This document shows positions 9,874 through 19,050 of a stretch of 64,000 nt of DNA, in pieces; the first letter of the stretch is position 1, and each line of letters begins with the position of its first letter. The stretch spans positions 2,728,001 through 2,792,000 of the forward strand of contig NZ_CP036348.1 in assembly GCF_007753095.1 (NCBI RefSeq), given 5' to 3'. The notes beneath the pieces are model-generated. The model was not told the origin of the DNA. It saw only the letters and a program-made list of their open reading frames with translations, and ran no database searches. The position numbers and the translations under genes are program-made. The stretch comes from Rosistilla carotiformis. Its GTDB lineage: Bacteria > Planctomycetota > Planctomycetia > Pirellulales > Pirellulaceae.

Positions 9874-10719
9874 ATGAAGGTTATGGTTATTGTCAAAGCG
9901 ACAAAAAGTTCGGAAGCGGGGATCCTGCCTAGTCAGGAATTACTGACGGAGATGGGGAAGTTCAATGAGCAATTGGTAAGCGCCGGAGTGATGAGAGCGG
10001 GGGAGGGATTGCGGCCGAGTTCGGATGCGGTGCGGGTTCACTTCAGCGGCAAAGATCGAACAGTGACCGATGGTCCGTTTGCCGAGACCAAAGAATTGAT
10101 TGCGGGCTATTGGTTGTGGGAGGTGGCTTCGATGCAGGAAGCTATCGATTGGGTTAAACGCTGTCCCAATCCGATGATCGAAGAATCGGACGTCGACATT
10201 CGCCCGCTATACGAAATGGATGACTTCGCCGAGCATGATCCCGACGGAACGGTTCGGGCTCAAGAAGATTCACTGAAACGGACAATGGCGTTGCAGGAGG
10301 CGGTGGTTCAGCCCTATCTGTTTTTTGGCGGTCGCTGCGAAGAAGCGTTGGCCTTTTACGAGACCGCGCTTGGCGCCAAGATCGAGATGAAGTTGCGGTT
10401 CAACGAGAGCCCCGATCCCGTTCCCGACGGGATGCTGCAGGCCGGTTTTGAGAACAAGATCATGCATGCGTCGTTCCGCGTGGGGAAGATGAACTTGATG
10501 GCGTCCGATGGATGCGGGGGCGTCGTGAAGTTTGATGGTCTGCGGTTGTCGCTTTCGGTGCCGACCGAAGAGGCTTGCGATCTCGCATTCAATGCGCTCG
10601 CTGAATCGGGAACTGTCGATATGCCGCTGACAAAAACCTTTTGGTCGCCGCGTTACGGAATGGTGACCGACAAATTTGGACTCGGTTGGATGGTGATGGT
10701 TCCCGGTGAATGCAGCTAG
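9874..10719 (+). CDS. YCII/DGPF-domain and PhnB-like VOC-domain fusion protein
   Basis: A 281-residue two-domain protein. Residues 1 to about 115 are a YCII-related (DGPF) domain, with the hallmark TDGPFAETKELIAGYWLWEV. Residues about 145-278 are a PhnB-like vicinal-oxygen-chelate (glyoxalase-type) domain: PYLFFGGRCEEALAFYETALGA at its start and TFWSPRYGMVTDKFGLGWMV at its end, typical of 3-demethylubiquinone-methyltransferase-like (DUF899/PhnB) proteins. Both parts are usually separate short proteins encoded near ECF sigma factors, so a single chain is notable. GAGGAG (9861-9866) lies 7 bases before the ATG. Enzymatic role unknown; small-molecule modification or detoxification is inferred from the folds. 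A terminator (10775-10818) separates it from the convergent dehydrogenase gene. Confidence 0.88.
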   Translation: MKVMVIVKATKSSEAGILPSQELLTEMGKFNEQLVSAGVMRAGEGLRPSSDAVRVHFSGKDRTVTDGPFAETKELIAGYWLWEVASMQEAIDWVKRCPNPMIEESDVDIRPLYEMDDFAEHDPDGTVRAQEDSLKRTMALQEAVVQPYLFFGGRCEEALAFYETALGAKIEMKLRFNESPDPVPDGMLQAGFENKIMHASFRVGKMNLMASDGCGGVVKFDGLRLSLSVPTEEACDLAFNALAESGTVDMPLTKTFWSPRYGMVTDKFGLGWMVMVPGECS

Positions 10720-10774
10720 AACCGCCATCGGCACGGCGTCCTCGTGAACGAAAATTTGTGGGTAGGGATGTGTC

Positions 10775-10818
10775 AAAAAAAACGGAGCCATCGCCAAGGT
10801 TATGGCGATGGCTCCGTT
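10775..10818 (-). terminator. Intrinsic terminator between convergent genes
   Basis: Perfect 15-base inverted repeat: arms 10781-10795 and 10804-10818 with an 8-base loop. An eight-base A run on the left (10775-10782) becomes the U tract for minus-strand transcripts, so it best terminates the DUF1080-dehydrogenase gene. It may also stop transcripts from the YCII-VOC gene. Confidence 0.85.
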
Positions 10819-10871
10819 GAGCTTTTCGGCGATTCCACATCCCGTCGTGCAACGCGGGTGACGCAGGAATC

Positions 10872-12800
10872 TTATTTACCGGCCGCATCAAAGCGGTAGA
10901 TGCATTCGCCGCGTGCGCTTTGGGTTAGGTAATAGACCTCTCCCGCTGCATCTTCGCCAAAGGCCAACACGGGAACATCGCCGCCGAAGATCTGCAAGTT
11001 CTTCCGTACGCGACCCGCCTCGTGATCGTAATCCAACGCCCACACGCATCCGGTTACATAGTCGGCATACAGGTATTTACCACTAAGTTCTGGCAAACGG
11101 TCGCTGCGATAGACGCGTCCCCCGGTGATCGAACGTCCGATGCGATGGTCGTATTCCCAGACCGGGCCGATCGGTGGATTGGGAGATTCAACGGCGGTGT
11201 TACCAAACGGATAAGATCCTTCCCGCATGCTCCAGCCATAGTTGCCTCCCTTGGTGATCAGATCGACCTCTTCCCACAATTCTTGGCCGACATCGCCGCA
11301 CCACAGATCGCCGGTCTTGGAGTCGAAAGCGATCCGCCACGGGTTCCGTAGGCCATACGCATAGATCTCACCTTGGGCACCTTTGTGATGGACAAACGGA
11401 TTGTCCGTGGGAATCCCATACTTGCGATCGCCATCGGTTTTGTCGACGTCGATCCGCAAGATCTTGCCCAGCAATTTGGCCAGATCTTGTCCCGCGGCAT
11501 AAGGATCGTTGCGGTCACCCCCGTCTCCCAATCCAATGTAGAGGAAGCCGTCAGGACCGAATTCCATGCTACCGCCATTGTGGTTTTGGAATGGTTGATC
11601 GATCTCCATGATCACCGTTTCCGAATCGGGATCGGCTCGGTTGGGATTGTCTTCCGAAACCGTGATCCGCGAGATCACCGACTTCTTTTCGGTGGGATGG
11701 GTGTAATAGATGTAGACGTGGCCGTTGTTCTTGAAGTCGGGGTGGGGGGCGAGTCCCAGCAGTCCTTCTTCGTTAGCGCCGCGGCTCTTCCAATCCTTCA
11801 CCTTGCCGCGACGATCGAAGAACAACGTGGCTTCTTTGACGTCTGCGCGATTCTCGAAAATCCAAACCCCGCCCTGTTGAGAAATCGCAAACAACCGGCC
11901 GCTGCCGTCACCCGCGTCGGCCAGTTCGACGATCCGCAACGGACGCAGGTTGCCCGCTTCGTCGACTGCATTCCAGTCCTCCCACTTCAATTCGGGGAAA
12001 GCCAGAGTCGACTTCAATTCCAAGGTTCCGTCGATCGGTTGGGGGACAGAACCATTTTCGCCCAGTTCGCGAATTTTGACGTTTCGGTAGGAAACCAGAT
12101 CGTTGTGATCTTGCAGGCAAATGTGGCCGGTTCCTGCCGTTCCGAATGTGTCGTACGCCGCAAACTTGCTGGCAGCAACCTGTTTTTTCCAGTCTTCGCT
12201 GCCAAGTTTGAATGTGTAGTAACGGACGCCATTCATGACGACTTCACAATTGTCGGCGGCGATCCGCACATACAATTGGTTCCACTGTCCCGCGGGGCGT
12301 GTGGCATCGATGTTTTCATCTTGGTTGGCAGCCCAGCGTGGCGGTTGCGGCTTGTACAGTTGATACAACCAGCCTGCCTTCTGCGGATCGTGTCCGTCGA
12401 CATTGTCCTGAACTTGGATCTCGGGACCACTTTTCCATGGCCGATCGTTCTCTTCGGTCACATGGAACATCAGGCCACTGTTTCCGGCGGGGCTGATGTT
12501 GTATTCCAACGAAAGCTCAAAGGCTTTGTATTTCTTATCGGTGATGATGTCGCCCGCACCTTTGTCCTCGCGGACCATCGCGCCGTCGATGATCTTCCAG
12601 CCATCGGAGACACCTTCTTTTTTGTAGTTCCGCCAACCATCAAACGTCTTGCCGTCGAACAGCAGTTTCCAGCCGCTGCGACTTTCTGAATCCGTCAATT
12701 GGTTTAACGGCACCTCCGCAGACAGACGTCCAGACAACAGGCAAAGCACTGTCAGCGGAGCGATTAAAAAACGAGCGGTCACAATCATGGGCTTTTTCAT
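10872..12800 (-). CDS. Secreted DUF1080 - PQQ-type sugar dehydrogenase (GSDH) fusion
   Basis: A 642-residue exported protein. Residues 1 to about 28 are a signal peptide (basic MKKP start, hydrophobic core, LSA cleavage site). Residues about 38-225 are DUF1080 (LamG-like fold, now called 3-keto-disaccharide hydrolase family), with WKLLFDGKTFDGWRNY, NSGLMFHV and GTAGTGHICLQDH. Residues about 265-640 form a glucose/sorbosone dehydrogenase beta-propeller with GLLGLAPHPDFKNNGHVYIYYT, GSMEFGPDGFLYIGLGDGG, AYGLRNPWRIAFD and CGDVGQELWEEVD. It is probably periplasmic or surface-located and acts on sugars. The ATG at 12800 is chosen because it begins the signal peptide; an upstream in-frame ATG would add 27 unlikely residues. 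It is transcribed divergently from the esterase gene. Confidence 0.9.
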   Translation of the reverse strand: MKKPMIVTARFLIAPLTVLCLLSGRLSAEVPLNQLTDSESRSGWKLLFDGKTFDGWRNYKKEGVSDGWKIIDGAMVREDKGAGDIITDKKYKAFELSLEYNISPAGNSGLMFHVTEENDRPWKSGPEIQVQDNVDGHDPQKAGWLYQLYKPQPPRWAANQDENIDATRPAGQWNQLYVRIAADNCEVVMNGVRYYTFKLGSEDWKKQVAASKFAAYDTFGTAGTGHICLQDHNDLVSYRNVKIRELGENGSVPQPIDGTLELKSTLAFPELKWEDWNAVDEAGNLRPLRIVELADAGDGSGRLFAISQQGGVWIFENRADVKEATLFFDRRGKVKDWKSRGANEEGLLGLAPHPDFKNNGHVYIYYTHPTEKKSVISRITVSEDNPNRADPDSETVIMEIDQPFQNHNGGSMEFGPDGFLYIGLGDGGDRNDPYAAGQDLAKLLGKILRIDVDKTDGDRKYGIPTDNPFVHHKGAQGEIYAYGLRNPWRIAFDSKTGDLWCGDVGQELWEEVDLITKGGNYGWSMREGSYPFGNTAVESPNPPIGPVWEYDHRIGRSITGGRVYRSDRLPELSGKYLYADYVTGCVWALDYDHEAGRVRKNLQIFGGDVPVLAFGEDAAGEVYYLTQSARGECIYRFDAAGK

Positions 12801-13139
12801 GGTAAAGGAGGGAATCGTGAAGGGCCTGGAGTCGGAATTCATACGCACGCCAACCGCGCGCCGCGCTCCAGCATTCCCCAAGATTATGGAGGATCGCGTC
12901 GATCGAAGCTACCGCCGCTTCGCCAACGCCACGCTCATCTGGGGAATGATCCCGCGATACGTATGGGATCCCGTCGGCTTGCCCAAACGATTCTTCTTGG
13001 ATTTGTCGCAGCACCGCGCAGCAAGGGCTATATTGGCGGCCACTGCCGCTTCCCCTGTTTGGGGACCATGGCGGATTCAGCGATTGCATTTGCGATCGCT
13101 ACCCCAGTCACAACCCCCTCCAGGACAATAGGTTCCCCG
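12801..13139. other. Divergent promoter region between the dehydrogenase and esterase genes
   Basis: A 339-base intergenic stretch between divergent start codons. On the plus strand GGCTATATTGGCGGCC (13027-13042) contains a -10-like TATATT (13029-13034), 105 bases before the esterase ATG, in a GC context shared with other promoters in the window. No gene is supported. Confidence 0.45.
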
Positions 13140-14600
13140 ATGCTCTACCGCTACCGAATGTTTGTGTTTACCGCCGCGCTGGTGTTTGCCTGCGTGGCAA
13201 CGACGTTGCACGCTGAAGTCAAGCTCGCATCGATCTTCAGTGATTCGATGGTCTTGCAACAACAGATGCCCATTCCGGTCTGGGGCTGGGCAGAACCTGG
13301 CGAACAAATTCGCGTCACGTTCGGCGAACAAACTCAGCAGGCGACGGCCGACGACAACGGTCGTTGGAAGGTTCAATTGGAACCGTTGCAAGCGAATGCT
13401 GAAGGCCAAAAATTGGTCGTCGCCGGCAGCAACACCCTGGAGGTCAAAGACGTCCTGATCGGTGAAGTTTGGATCTGTTCGGGCCAATCCAACATGGAAT
13501 GGGCCGTTAAGGGGGCGACGAACGGAGCTCAGGAGACCGCTGCCGCGGACCATCCGGAAATCCGGTTGTTTAATGTTCCCGGACACACCACGTCGCCGGT
13601 TGCCAAAGAAACGTGTCCTGGCGTTTGGCAAGTTTGCAAACCGAACACGGTAGGCGGCTTTTCAGCGGTGGGGTATTTCTTCGGCCGACGTTTGCAAAAC
13701 GATCTGAAGGTTCCCATTGGCTTGGTCGGCACCAACTGGGGCGGCACACGGATTGAACCTTGGATCTCCCCAGCGGGGTTTCATCACGTTCCTGAATTGA
13801 AAGCGATCGCCGACCAAGTCGATGCGTATACCGCGGAGACGAAGGTGGGGGGGAGTTCGCCGTCGGCAATCTACAACGCGATGGTCCATCCGTTGGCACC
13901 TTTTGCGATGCGAGGCGCGATCTGGTACCAGGGGGAATCCAATGGCGGCGAAGGGGAATCGTATTATCACAAAACCCAAGCATTGGTTTCCAGTTGGCGC
14001 GAACTGTTTAATCCCAACCTCGGGTTCTACTGGGTCCAGTTGGCCAACTTCAAGCAGCCGACGGAGGATCCGGCGGGAGGCGACGGTTGGGCGAAGCTGC
14101 GTGAAGCGCAGACCAAGGCACTCGATATCGACCACACCGGAATGGCGGTGATCATCGACATCGGGGAAGCTGGCGATATTCACCCGCGAAATAAGCAGGA
14201 CGTCGGAGATCGGCTGGCTCAGTGGGCGCTCCATCAAACCTACGAAAAGCAGCAGATCGTGCCTGCGGGGCCGTTGTTCAAGAGCCAAGAAATCGAAGGG
14301 GCTTCGATCCGCTTGAGCTTCGATTACGTCGGCGGTGGTTTGATCGTCGGTAAAAAGGAAGGGCTGCAACCGACTGAAGAGGTCAAGCAGGGCAAGCTGG
14401 AGCGTTTTGCCATTGCTGGCGCCGATAAGCAATGGCATTGGGCCGATGCTACGATCGACGGCGATAGCGTGGTCGTCAAATCGGCGGCGGTCGCGGAACC
14501 CGTCGCGGTCCGGTACGCCTATTCGATGAACCCAGAGGGAGCAAACCTTTATAACAAAGAAGGCTTGCCAGCCTCGCCGTTCCGCACCGACGCCTGGTAG
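13140..14600 (+). CDS. Secreted sialate O-acetylesterase-like SGNH hydrolase
   Basis: A 486-residue exported esterase. Residues 1 to about 24 are a signal peptide ending THA. An N-terminal beta-sandwich segment (FSDSMVLQQQMPIPVWGWAEPGE) is typical of the sialate O-acetylesterase family. The SGNH core starts with the nucleophile block GQSNMEW (S117) and continues with GGTRIEPW and WYQGESN (262-268). HPRNKQDVGDRLA near the C-terminus supplies the catalytic histidine. It should remove acetyl groups from glycans outside the cytoplasm. ATG 13140 directly begins the signal peptide, whereas the frame is open for another 59 codons upstream without a credible start. Likely works with the secreted sugar enzymes nearby in polysaccharide use (inference). 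Confidence 0.9.
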   Translation: MLYRYRMFVFTAALVFACVATTLHAEVKLASIFSDSMVLQQQMPIPVWGWAEPGEQIRVTFGEQTQQATADDNGRWKVQLEPLQANAEGQKLVVAGSNTLEVKDVLIGEVWICSGQSNMEWAVKGATNGAQETAAADHPEIRLFNVPGHTTSPVAKETCPGVWQVCKPNTVGGFSAVGYFFGRRLQNDLKVPIGLVGTNWGGTRIEPWISPAGFHHVPELKAIADQVDAYTAETKVGGSSPSAIYNAMVHPLAPFAMRGAIWYQGESNGGEGESYYHKTQALVSSWRELFNPNLGFYWVQLANFKQPTEDPAGGDGWAKLREAQTKALDIDHTGMAVIIDIGEAGDIHPRNKQDVGDRLAQWALHQTYEKQQIVPAGPLFKSQEIEGASIRLSFDYVGGGLIVGKKEGLQPTEEVKQGKLERFAIAGADKQWHWADATIDGDSVVVKSAAVAEPVAVRYAYSMNPEGANLYNKEGLPASPFRTDAW

Positions 14601-14845
14601 GAATCGCGGCGATTCGCTCGGTCGGAGAATCCTTGCGACCGGACTCGATGGCGGCCCTTTGGCCTAGCCAACCGCCTGAGCCCGGTTACGGGGGTGGTTG
14701 TCGACAGTATATACTCTCGACAACGCGCGTCTGCGCGTTTCCGCGACTTGCTAACCAATGCAAGGGGTGGGAAACGCGAGCACATGGCCACGTTGACGTT
14801 CTTGTCAACGCATGGGACGCAGGTCACACAAACGGGAGAGCGAGC

Positions 14846-15049
14846 ATCGCCAAAAATCAAAACACCTTCGCCAAGCGTCAACGTGAAATGGACAAAAAGA
14901 TGAAGGCGGATGCCAAACGGGCTCGCCGCATCGCTGCCAAGGATGCCCCACCGGTTGTCTACGACACCGATCCAGAAGATGACGAAACGTCGGTGTCGGA
15001 TGATGACGATGCCTCCCACGACGAACCGATCGAAGCCGTCCAAGACTGA
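14846..15049 (+). CDS. Small Lys/Arg-rich protein with acidic tail; apparent ATC start
   Basis: A 67-residue protein: a basic helix (AKNQNTFAKRQREMDKK followed by MKADAKRARR) and a very acidic C-terminus (DTDPEDDETSVSDDDD). From memory, short planctomycete and proteobacterial proteins begin with M(A/S)KNxxTFxKRxRE, so the family start should fall exactly at codon 14846. That codon is ATC, not ATG, with GGGAGAG (14834-14840) 5 bases upstream. The only in-frame ATG codons are far upstream (14633 and 14648) and would give an N-terminus unlike anything known. ATC (or AUU-like) starts are rare, so a mutation or sequencing error is also possible. A nucleic-acid or ribosome-associated role is suggested by charge only. 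The RND transporter gene starts 29 bases downstream. Confidence 0.6.
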   Translation: MAKNQNTFAKRQREMDKKMKADAKRARRIAAKDAPPVVYDTDPEDDETSVSDDDDASHDEPIEAVQD

Positions 15050-15078
15050 TTCCTGGACGATCGTACCCTTTTCGCCGC

Positions 15079-17391
15079 ATGCCAAACCCCACGTTAGATT
15101 TCAACGACCGGCAATCGAATGCGGAAGTCCCAAGCGGTGGCTTCGGTCGTTTGGTGGATCACGCTTGGATCGTTGCGGCGGTGATCGTGTTGATCACAGG
15201 GATAGCGACCATCGGCTACGTCGATCCGACAATGTTGGTTTCACCCGCAGCGGAGAAAGCGGTCGATCATTCGACCACCTCCGAAGCGGCCAGTCGCAAG
15301 CAACGTGCGACGCCCGAAGTTCGGATTGCGCAACTGGCGGGATTCGATTTGGTTTTGCTGGTCCATTCCCAAGACCTCTTCACCCCTGCCTCCGCTGCGG
15401 CGCTGCGGCATGTGGTTGATCGGCTTGAAGCCTTGCCTCAGGTCGATAGCGTGCACTGGATGGATCGTGCGCCACCTCTGAACATTTTCGGTCTTCGCGA
15501 ACCCGTTTTTCCAAATTCGACAGCTTCGGCTTCCCGATTTGACGCCGCCAAGACCAAGGCCTTAGGCAATCCGATGATTGGCGGCTTCTTGTTGTCGGGA
15601 GATGCCCGTTCGACGTTGATTAACGTGAACATCGATTGGTTGTTTGTTCGCAACGATGAGGACTGCACGACGGCGATCCGCGAGGCGGCGCAGCAAGCCG
15701 CCAGTGAGATCCAAGGCAGCGACCTGACGTTCCAAATGACCGGCCGCGTGCCGTTGGAACTTTCGCTGAGGAAACGAAATCGGTCCGACGAACGCACGTA
15801 TCAAATCATTGCCAACGTGTTCACAATGATCATGGCGATCATCTTGTTTCGCGGAGTGATCGCGGTTTTGATCGTGGCCCTTGCACCGGGACTGGGAGTC
15901 TATTGGACGCTCGGGTTGCTGAATTATTTTGATTTGCAAGACAATCCGTTCAATCATGTCGTCCTGCCAATCTTGATAAGTCTTGTTGGCTTTACCGACG
16001 GTGTTCACATGATGGTTCAGATCCGCGCCAACCGCGCCGCGGGAATGCCGCCACGGGCAGCGACACGGCGGGCACTTTCGGAAGTTGGACTGGCGTGTGG
16101 GTTGACCTCGCTGACCACAGCGATCGGGTTTGGCTCGCTGAGCCTCGCGCATCACCGTATCGTTCAGGAATTTGGATGGTGTTGCGTGTTGGGGGTGGTC
16201 GTCACTTTTATCGCCGTTGTCACCGTGATCCCTTTGTTGTGTATGACGCCCCTGGGACTGCGCGTGCAATCGGGGCATAGCCGTGGTTGGGTCGACCGCA
16301 ACTTTGGCCGCGCCCAATGGATCATCGACGCTGTGATCCGTAACCATCGCCGGTTTGCGATCGGCGGCATGTTGGGACTGGCGGTGATGGTCGGAATTAG
16401 CAGTCTGTTGAGGCCGGACGAACGGCGGAACAGTGCGCTACCAAGCACGGGCGAAGAGCTGGAAGCGCTGCAGGCGATGGACCACGATTTTGGTGGGCTA
16501 GAAACGGCGAAAGTGGAGATCGAATGGACCGATGCGGTGCCGTCGGACTCTCCCGAAGTGTTGCAAGTGATGCAGCAGGTCGATGCGGCGTTGCAGGCCG
16601 AACCGCTGATCGGTTTCCCGATTTCGATCGCCACCTTGGTGGCCGCGATGCCGGGCGAAGGGGATGCGGCCGATCGAGTCAGCCTGATCGAACTGCTGCC
16701 GCCGCCGCTGAAGCGCGCCTTCTTCACGCCTGAACATGGGACGGCGATGGCGATGTTCCGCGTCCAGGATTTGGGGATTGCCAAATACGGCCCGGTCTTT
16801 GAACGCGTCGACGAGAAACTGCAAGCGATCGCCGCGCAGCACCCTTACTTCACGCTTAAGTTGGCTGGGGATGCGGTTTGGCGGTGGCATAATCTCTATC
16901 AAATCGTGGTCGATTTAGCGCTCAGTTTGGGAACGGCGATCGTGATCATTTTCATCGTCCTTTCGATCGTCTATCGATCGTTGCGGATCGGATTGATTTC
17001 GATTGTTCCCAACGTCTTTCCGTTGGCCGCAACCGGAACGCTATTGGTCTTTGCCGGGCAATCGCTGGAGATCGTCAGTGTCTGTGCCTTCACTGTCTGT
17101 CTGGGGATCGCCGTCGACGACACGATCCATTTCCTGACCCGGTACAATGAAGAACGCAAGAAGACCGACGACAAAGCCGAAGCGATTCGTCGCTCGTTTG
17201 TTGCCGTAGGGACGGCATTGATCATTACGACGATCGTCTTGGTCGCCGGGTTCGTCACCGCGCTGTCGAGCGACACACGTGATCACCAAATCTTTGCCAC
17301 GATGGGTATTCTGACGATCACGTCCGCATTGTTTGCCGACCTGATCTTCCTGCCCGCCTTGCTGACGATGTTCCCCGGACGCAAGCGGTAG
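15079..17391 (+). CDS. RND/MMPL family transporter
   Basis: A 770-residue integral membrane protein of the RND superfamily (MMPL/hydrophobe exporter branch). The layout is one membrane helix near residues 29-50, a large external loop, a membrane bundle at about 240-390 containing GFTDGVHMMVQIRAN and TTAIGFGSLSLAHHRIV, a second external loop, and a second bundle at about 610-765 containing GIAVDDTIHFLTRYNEE. The GxxxDD/D-T-I-H-F-L motif supplies the proton-relay acidic residues. Family members export lipids, hopanoids or other hydrophobic compounds using the proton gradient. No membrane-fusion protein or outer-membrane factor gene is adjacent, which favours the MMPL/HpnN type over a tripartite drug pump. 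Substrate unknown. Confidence 0.9.
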   Translation: MPNPTLDFNDRQSNAEVPSGGFGRLVDHAWIVAAVIVLITGIATIGYVDPTMLVSPAAEKAVDHSTTSEAASRKQRATPEVRIAQLAGFDLVLLVHSQDLFTPASAAALRHVVDRLEALPQVDSVHWMDRAPPLNIFGLREPVFPNSTASASRFDAAKTKALGNPMIGGFLLSGDARSTLINVNIDWLFVRNDEDCTTAIREAAQQAASEIQGSDLTFQMTGRVPLELSLRKRNRSDERTYQIIANVFTMIMAIILFRGVIAVLIVALAPGLGVYWTLGLLNYFDLQDNPFNHVVLPILISLVGFTDGVHMMVQIRANRAAGMPPRAATRRALSEVGLACGLTSLTTAIGFGSLSLAHHRIVQEFGWCCVLGVVVTFIAVVTVIPLLCMTPLGLRVQSGHSRGWVDRNFGRAQWIIDAVIRNHRRFAIGGMLGLAVMVGISSLLRPDERRNSALPSTGEELEALQAMDHDFGGLETAKVEIEWTDAVPSDSPEVLQVMQQVDAALQAEPLIGFPISIATLVAAMPGEGDAADRVSLIELLPPPLKRAFFTPEHGTAMAMFRVQDLGIAKYGPVFERVDEKLQAIAAQHPYFTLKLAGDAVWRWHNLYQIVVDLALSLGTAIVIIFIVLSIVYRSLRIGLISIVPNVFPLAATGTLLVFAGQSLEIVSVCAFTVCLGIAVDDTIHFLTRYNEERKKTDDKAEAIRRSFVAVGTALIITTIVLVAGFVTALSSDTRDHQIFATMGILTITSALFADLIFLPALLTMFPGRKR

Positions 17392-17547
17392 CGGTAAACA
17401 TCCCGCAGGCACGCAAGTCCCCGTGCGGTGGGATTCGAAGTTGATTAAGTTGCGGATTCTTCTGCCGCGGTGCCGCTGCCGAGACGGTACAATCGACTGG
17501 CGTCGGCGCCGTTACCACTTTGAAACACTATTGGATCTCGATGAATA

Positions 17548-18873
17548 ATGAGCGTTCTGCAAGTTCGCTGTCCTGGCTGTCAGGCTGCGTTGCGAGTTCC
17601 AGCGACAGCTGCCGGATCGAAAGTCCGCTGCAGCCAATGCAAAAAGGTGCTTGCGATCCCGGCCCGCCCGCGTGCGGCGGAGGCCGCCCCGATCGCCAGC
17701 CCAGCGTCTGCGCCAGCCAGCGCTCCGCCGCCGCGCCAGCCTGTGACCGCGGCGAGCGATGAGCCGTTTGGCAGCTTCGATACAGCGGATGCTGACGATC
17801 CGTTTTCAGCATCGACGCCCTACACCGCCGCTTCCAGCGGGTTTTCCGCTGCATCCTCGTTTCAGCCGCAGCGGAAGCAACATGACGAATCCGCGACACC
17901 CGCGGCGTCTGCTGGTAGGCCCAATTGGCTGATCGCGGTAATCGTTGCGGGTGCGTTCATGATGGTCGCGTTGGTCGGAATGACCGGCATCGGCTATCTT
18001 GCCTACACGCGGTCGGTCGACGCAGCGGTCGCTGAAAATCAGGCTGCCAAGGCTGCGGCCAATGCGGAGTTGTCGGCCGCTGCGATCGCCGAGCAGCAGA
18101 CGCTGGCGGAGGCCGATCCGTTGCCTCCCAGTTGGGAAGCGCAGGGAGCACGCGGCGTGACGGTGCGGATGCCATCGACGGCAACCGTTCGTGAAGTGGC
18201 GTCGCCAATTCAAGGCCAGCTGGTGTTGCGTGTCGATGGAACCGATCCCGACAGTGGAGCAAAGTTCTGGCTAACCGAAATGCCCGTCGCCGCGGGAACC
18301 GAAATCCGTCGCGACATGTGGCTCCGCAATCTCTATCGATATTCGGGCGCCACGGCAGAGGAACGCGTCGATGTCCGCCGCAGCGGAGTCGCGGGGAAAC
18401 GGATCTTGCTGGCACGTGATGGTGAACAAATGGATCCACTGCTGGAAGTCTTTGTGCTTCCCGATCGAATGGTGGTGGCGTCGGTTCAGCCAGCAAATGC
18501 CAAGCGAGCTGAAGCGTTCTTCGCCTCGCTGACACTTTCGGCTGGAACCGTCGACAGCACCTCGGCAGCCGCTGACACCGATCTGGCGAAGGCGTCGCCC
18601 CGCTCCCCGCCTGTGACGGCTGCCGCAACACAACCGCTGACCGGTGACGAAGCCCGACGCTATAAGATTTATTTGGAGTACCGCCGATATGCGGGAGCCA
18701 ATACGACGCGTGCGCCGCTGCCGGGAGTCCATGCGCGTGATGCCGTTGATCGCTTGCTGGGACAAGTCAACGAGAGTCAAACGCAGGCGTTCATGGTCCT
18801 GCACGGGCTAACGGACAAACAGCTGGGAGAGATCATCACCGAAGGGAACGACAAGAGCTGGGCCACACGGTAA
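17548..18873 (+). CDS. Zinc-ribbon membrane protein of unknown function
   Basis: A 441-residue protein with an N-terminal zinc ribbon: CPGC (C8, C11) and CSQC (C28, C31), followed by a Pro/Ala-rich linker. A single membrane helix (about 127-153, WLIAVIVAGAFMMVALVGM) places the remaining 290 residues outside the cytoplasm. That part has no family I recognise; it contains WLTEMPVAAGTEIRRDMWLRN and ends with a helical segment. N-terminal ribbons of this kind (a 'CPxC...CxxC' at position 8) precede many planctomycete membrane proteins. The next gene encodes an FHA-GAF histidine kinase, 177 bases downstream with its own -10-like element, so the two need not be one operon. Confidence 0.7.
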   Translation: MSVLQVRCPGCQAALRVPATAAGSKVRCSQCKKVLAIPARPRAAEAAPIASPASAPASAPPPRQPVTAASDEPFGSFDTADADDPFSASTPYTAASSGFSAASSFQPQRKQHDESATPAASAGRPNWLIAVIVAGAFMMVALVGMTGIGYLAYTRSVDAAVAENQAAKAAANAELSAAAIAEQQTLAEADPLPPSWEAQGARGVTVRMPSTATVREVASPIQGQLVLRVDGTDPDSGAKFWLTEMPVAAGTEIRRDMWLRNLYRYSGATAEERVDVRRSGVAGKRILLARDGEQMDPLLEVFVLPDRMVVASVQPANAKRAEAFFASLTLSAGTVDSTSAAADTDLAKASPRSPPVTAAATQPLTGDEARRYKIYLEYRRYAGANTTRAPLPGVHARDAVDRLLGQVNESQTQAFMVLHGLTDKQLGEIITEGNDKSWATR

Positions 18874-18922
18874 AGCGGTTTGCACAGGCTGAAGCAAAGT
18901 ATTCAAGCGGCACCACGTCGGT

Positions 18923-18928
18923 TATAAT
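18923..18928 (+). promoter_or_regulatory. Putative -10 element upstream of the FHA histidine kinase gene
   Basis: GGTTATAATCGCCGC (18921-18935) holds a perfect TATAAT 122 bases upstream of the kinase ATG. No good -35 is visible. The flanking GC bases match other putative promoters in the window (20787, 54212 minus). Confidence 0.45.
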
Positions 18929-19050
18929 CGCCGCGGTCGACTCGTCGGCCAGTTCCTTGCCATTGTGGTGGAAAGGCGGGCTCACATTCTTGGTAGAGTT
19001 GCCGCGTCTCGTTTTATTGTCACCGACCGTTTCTGGATGTTCTCACAAGC

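Noticed and set aside
11373-12689. 438-codon plus-strand open frame antisense to the DUF1080-dehydrogenase gene
   Set aside because: The minus-strand frame has a signal peptide and clear domains. The plus-strand translation is its antisense shadow, common in high-GC DNA.
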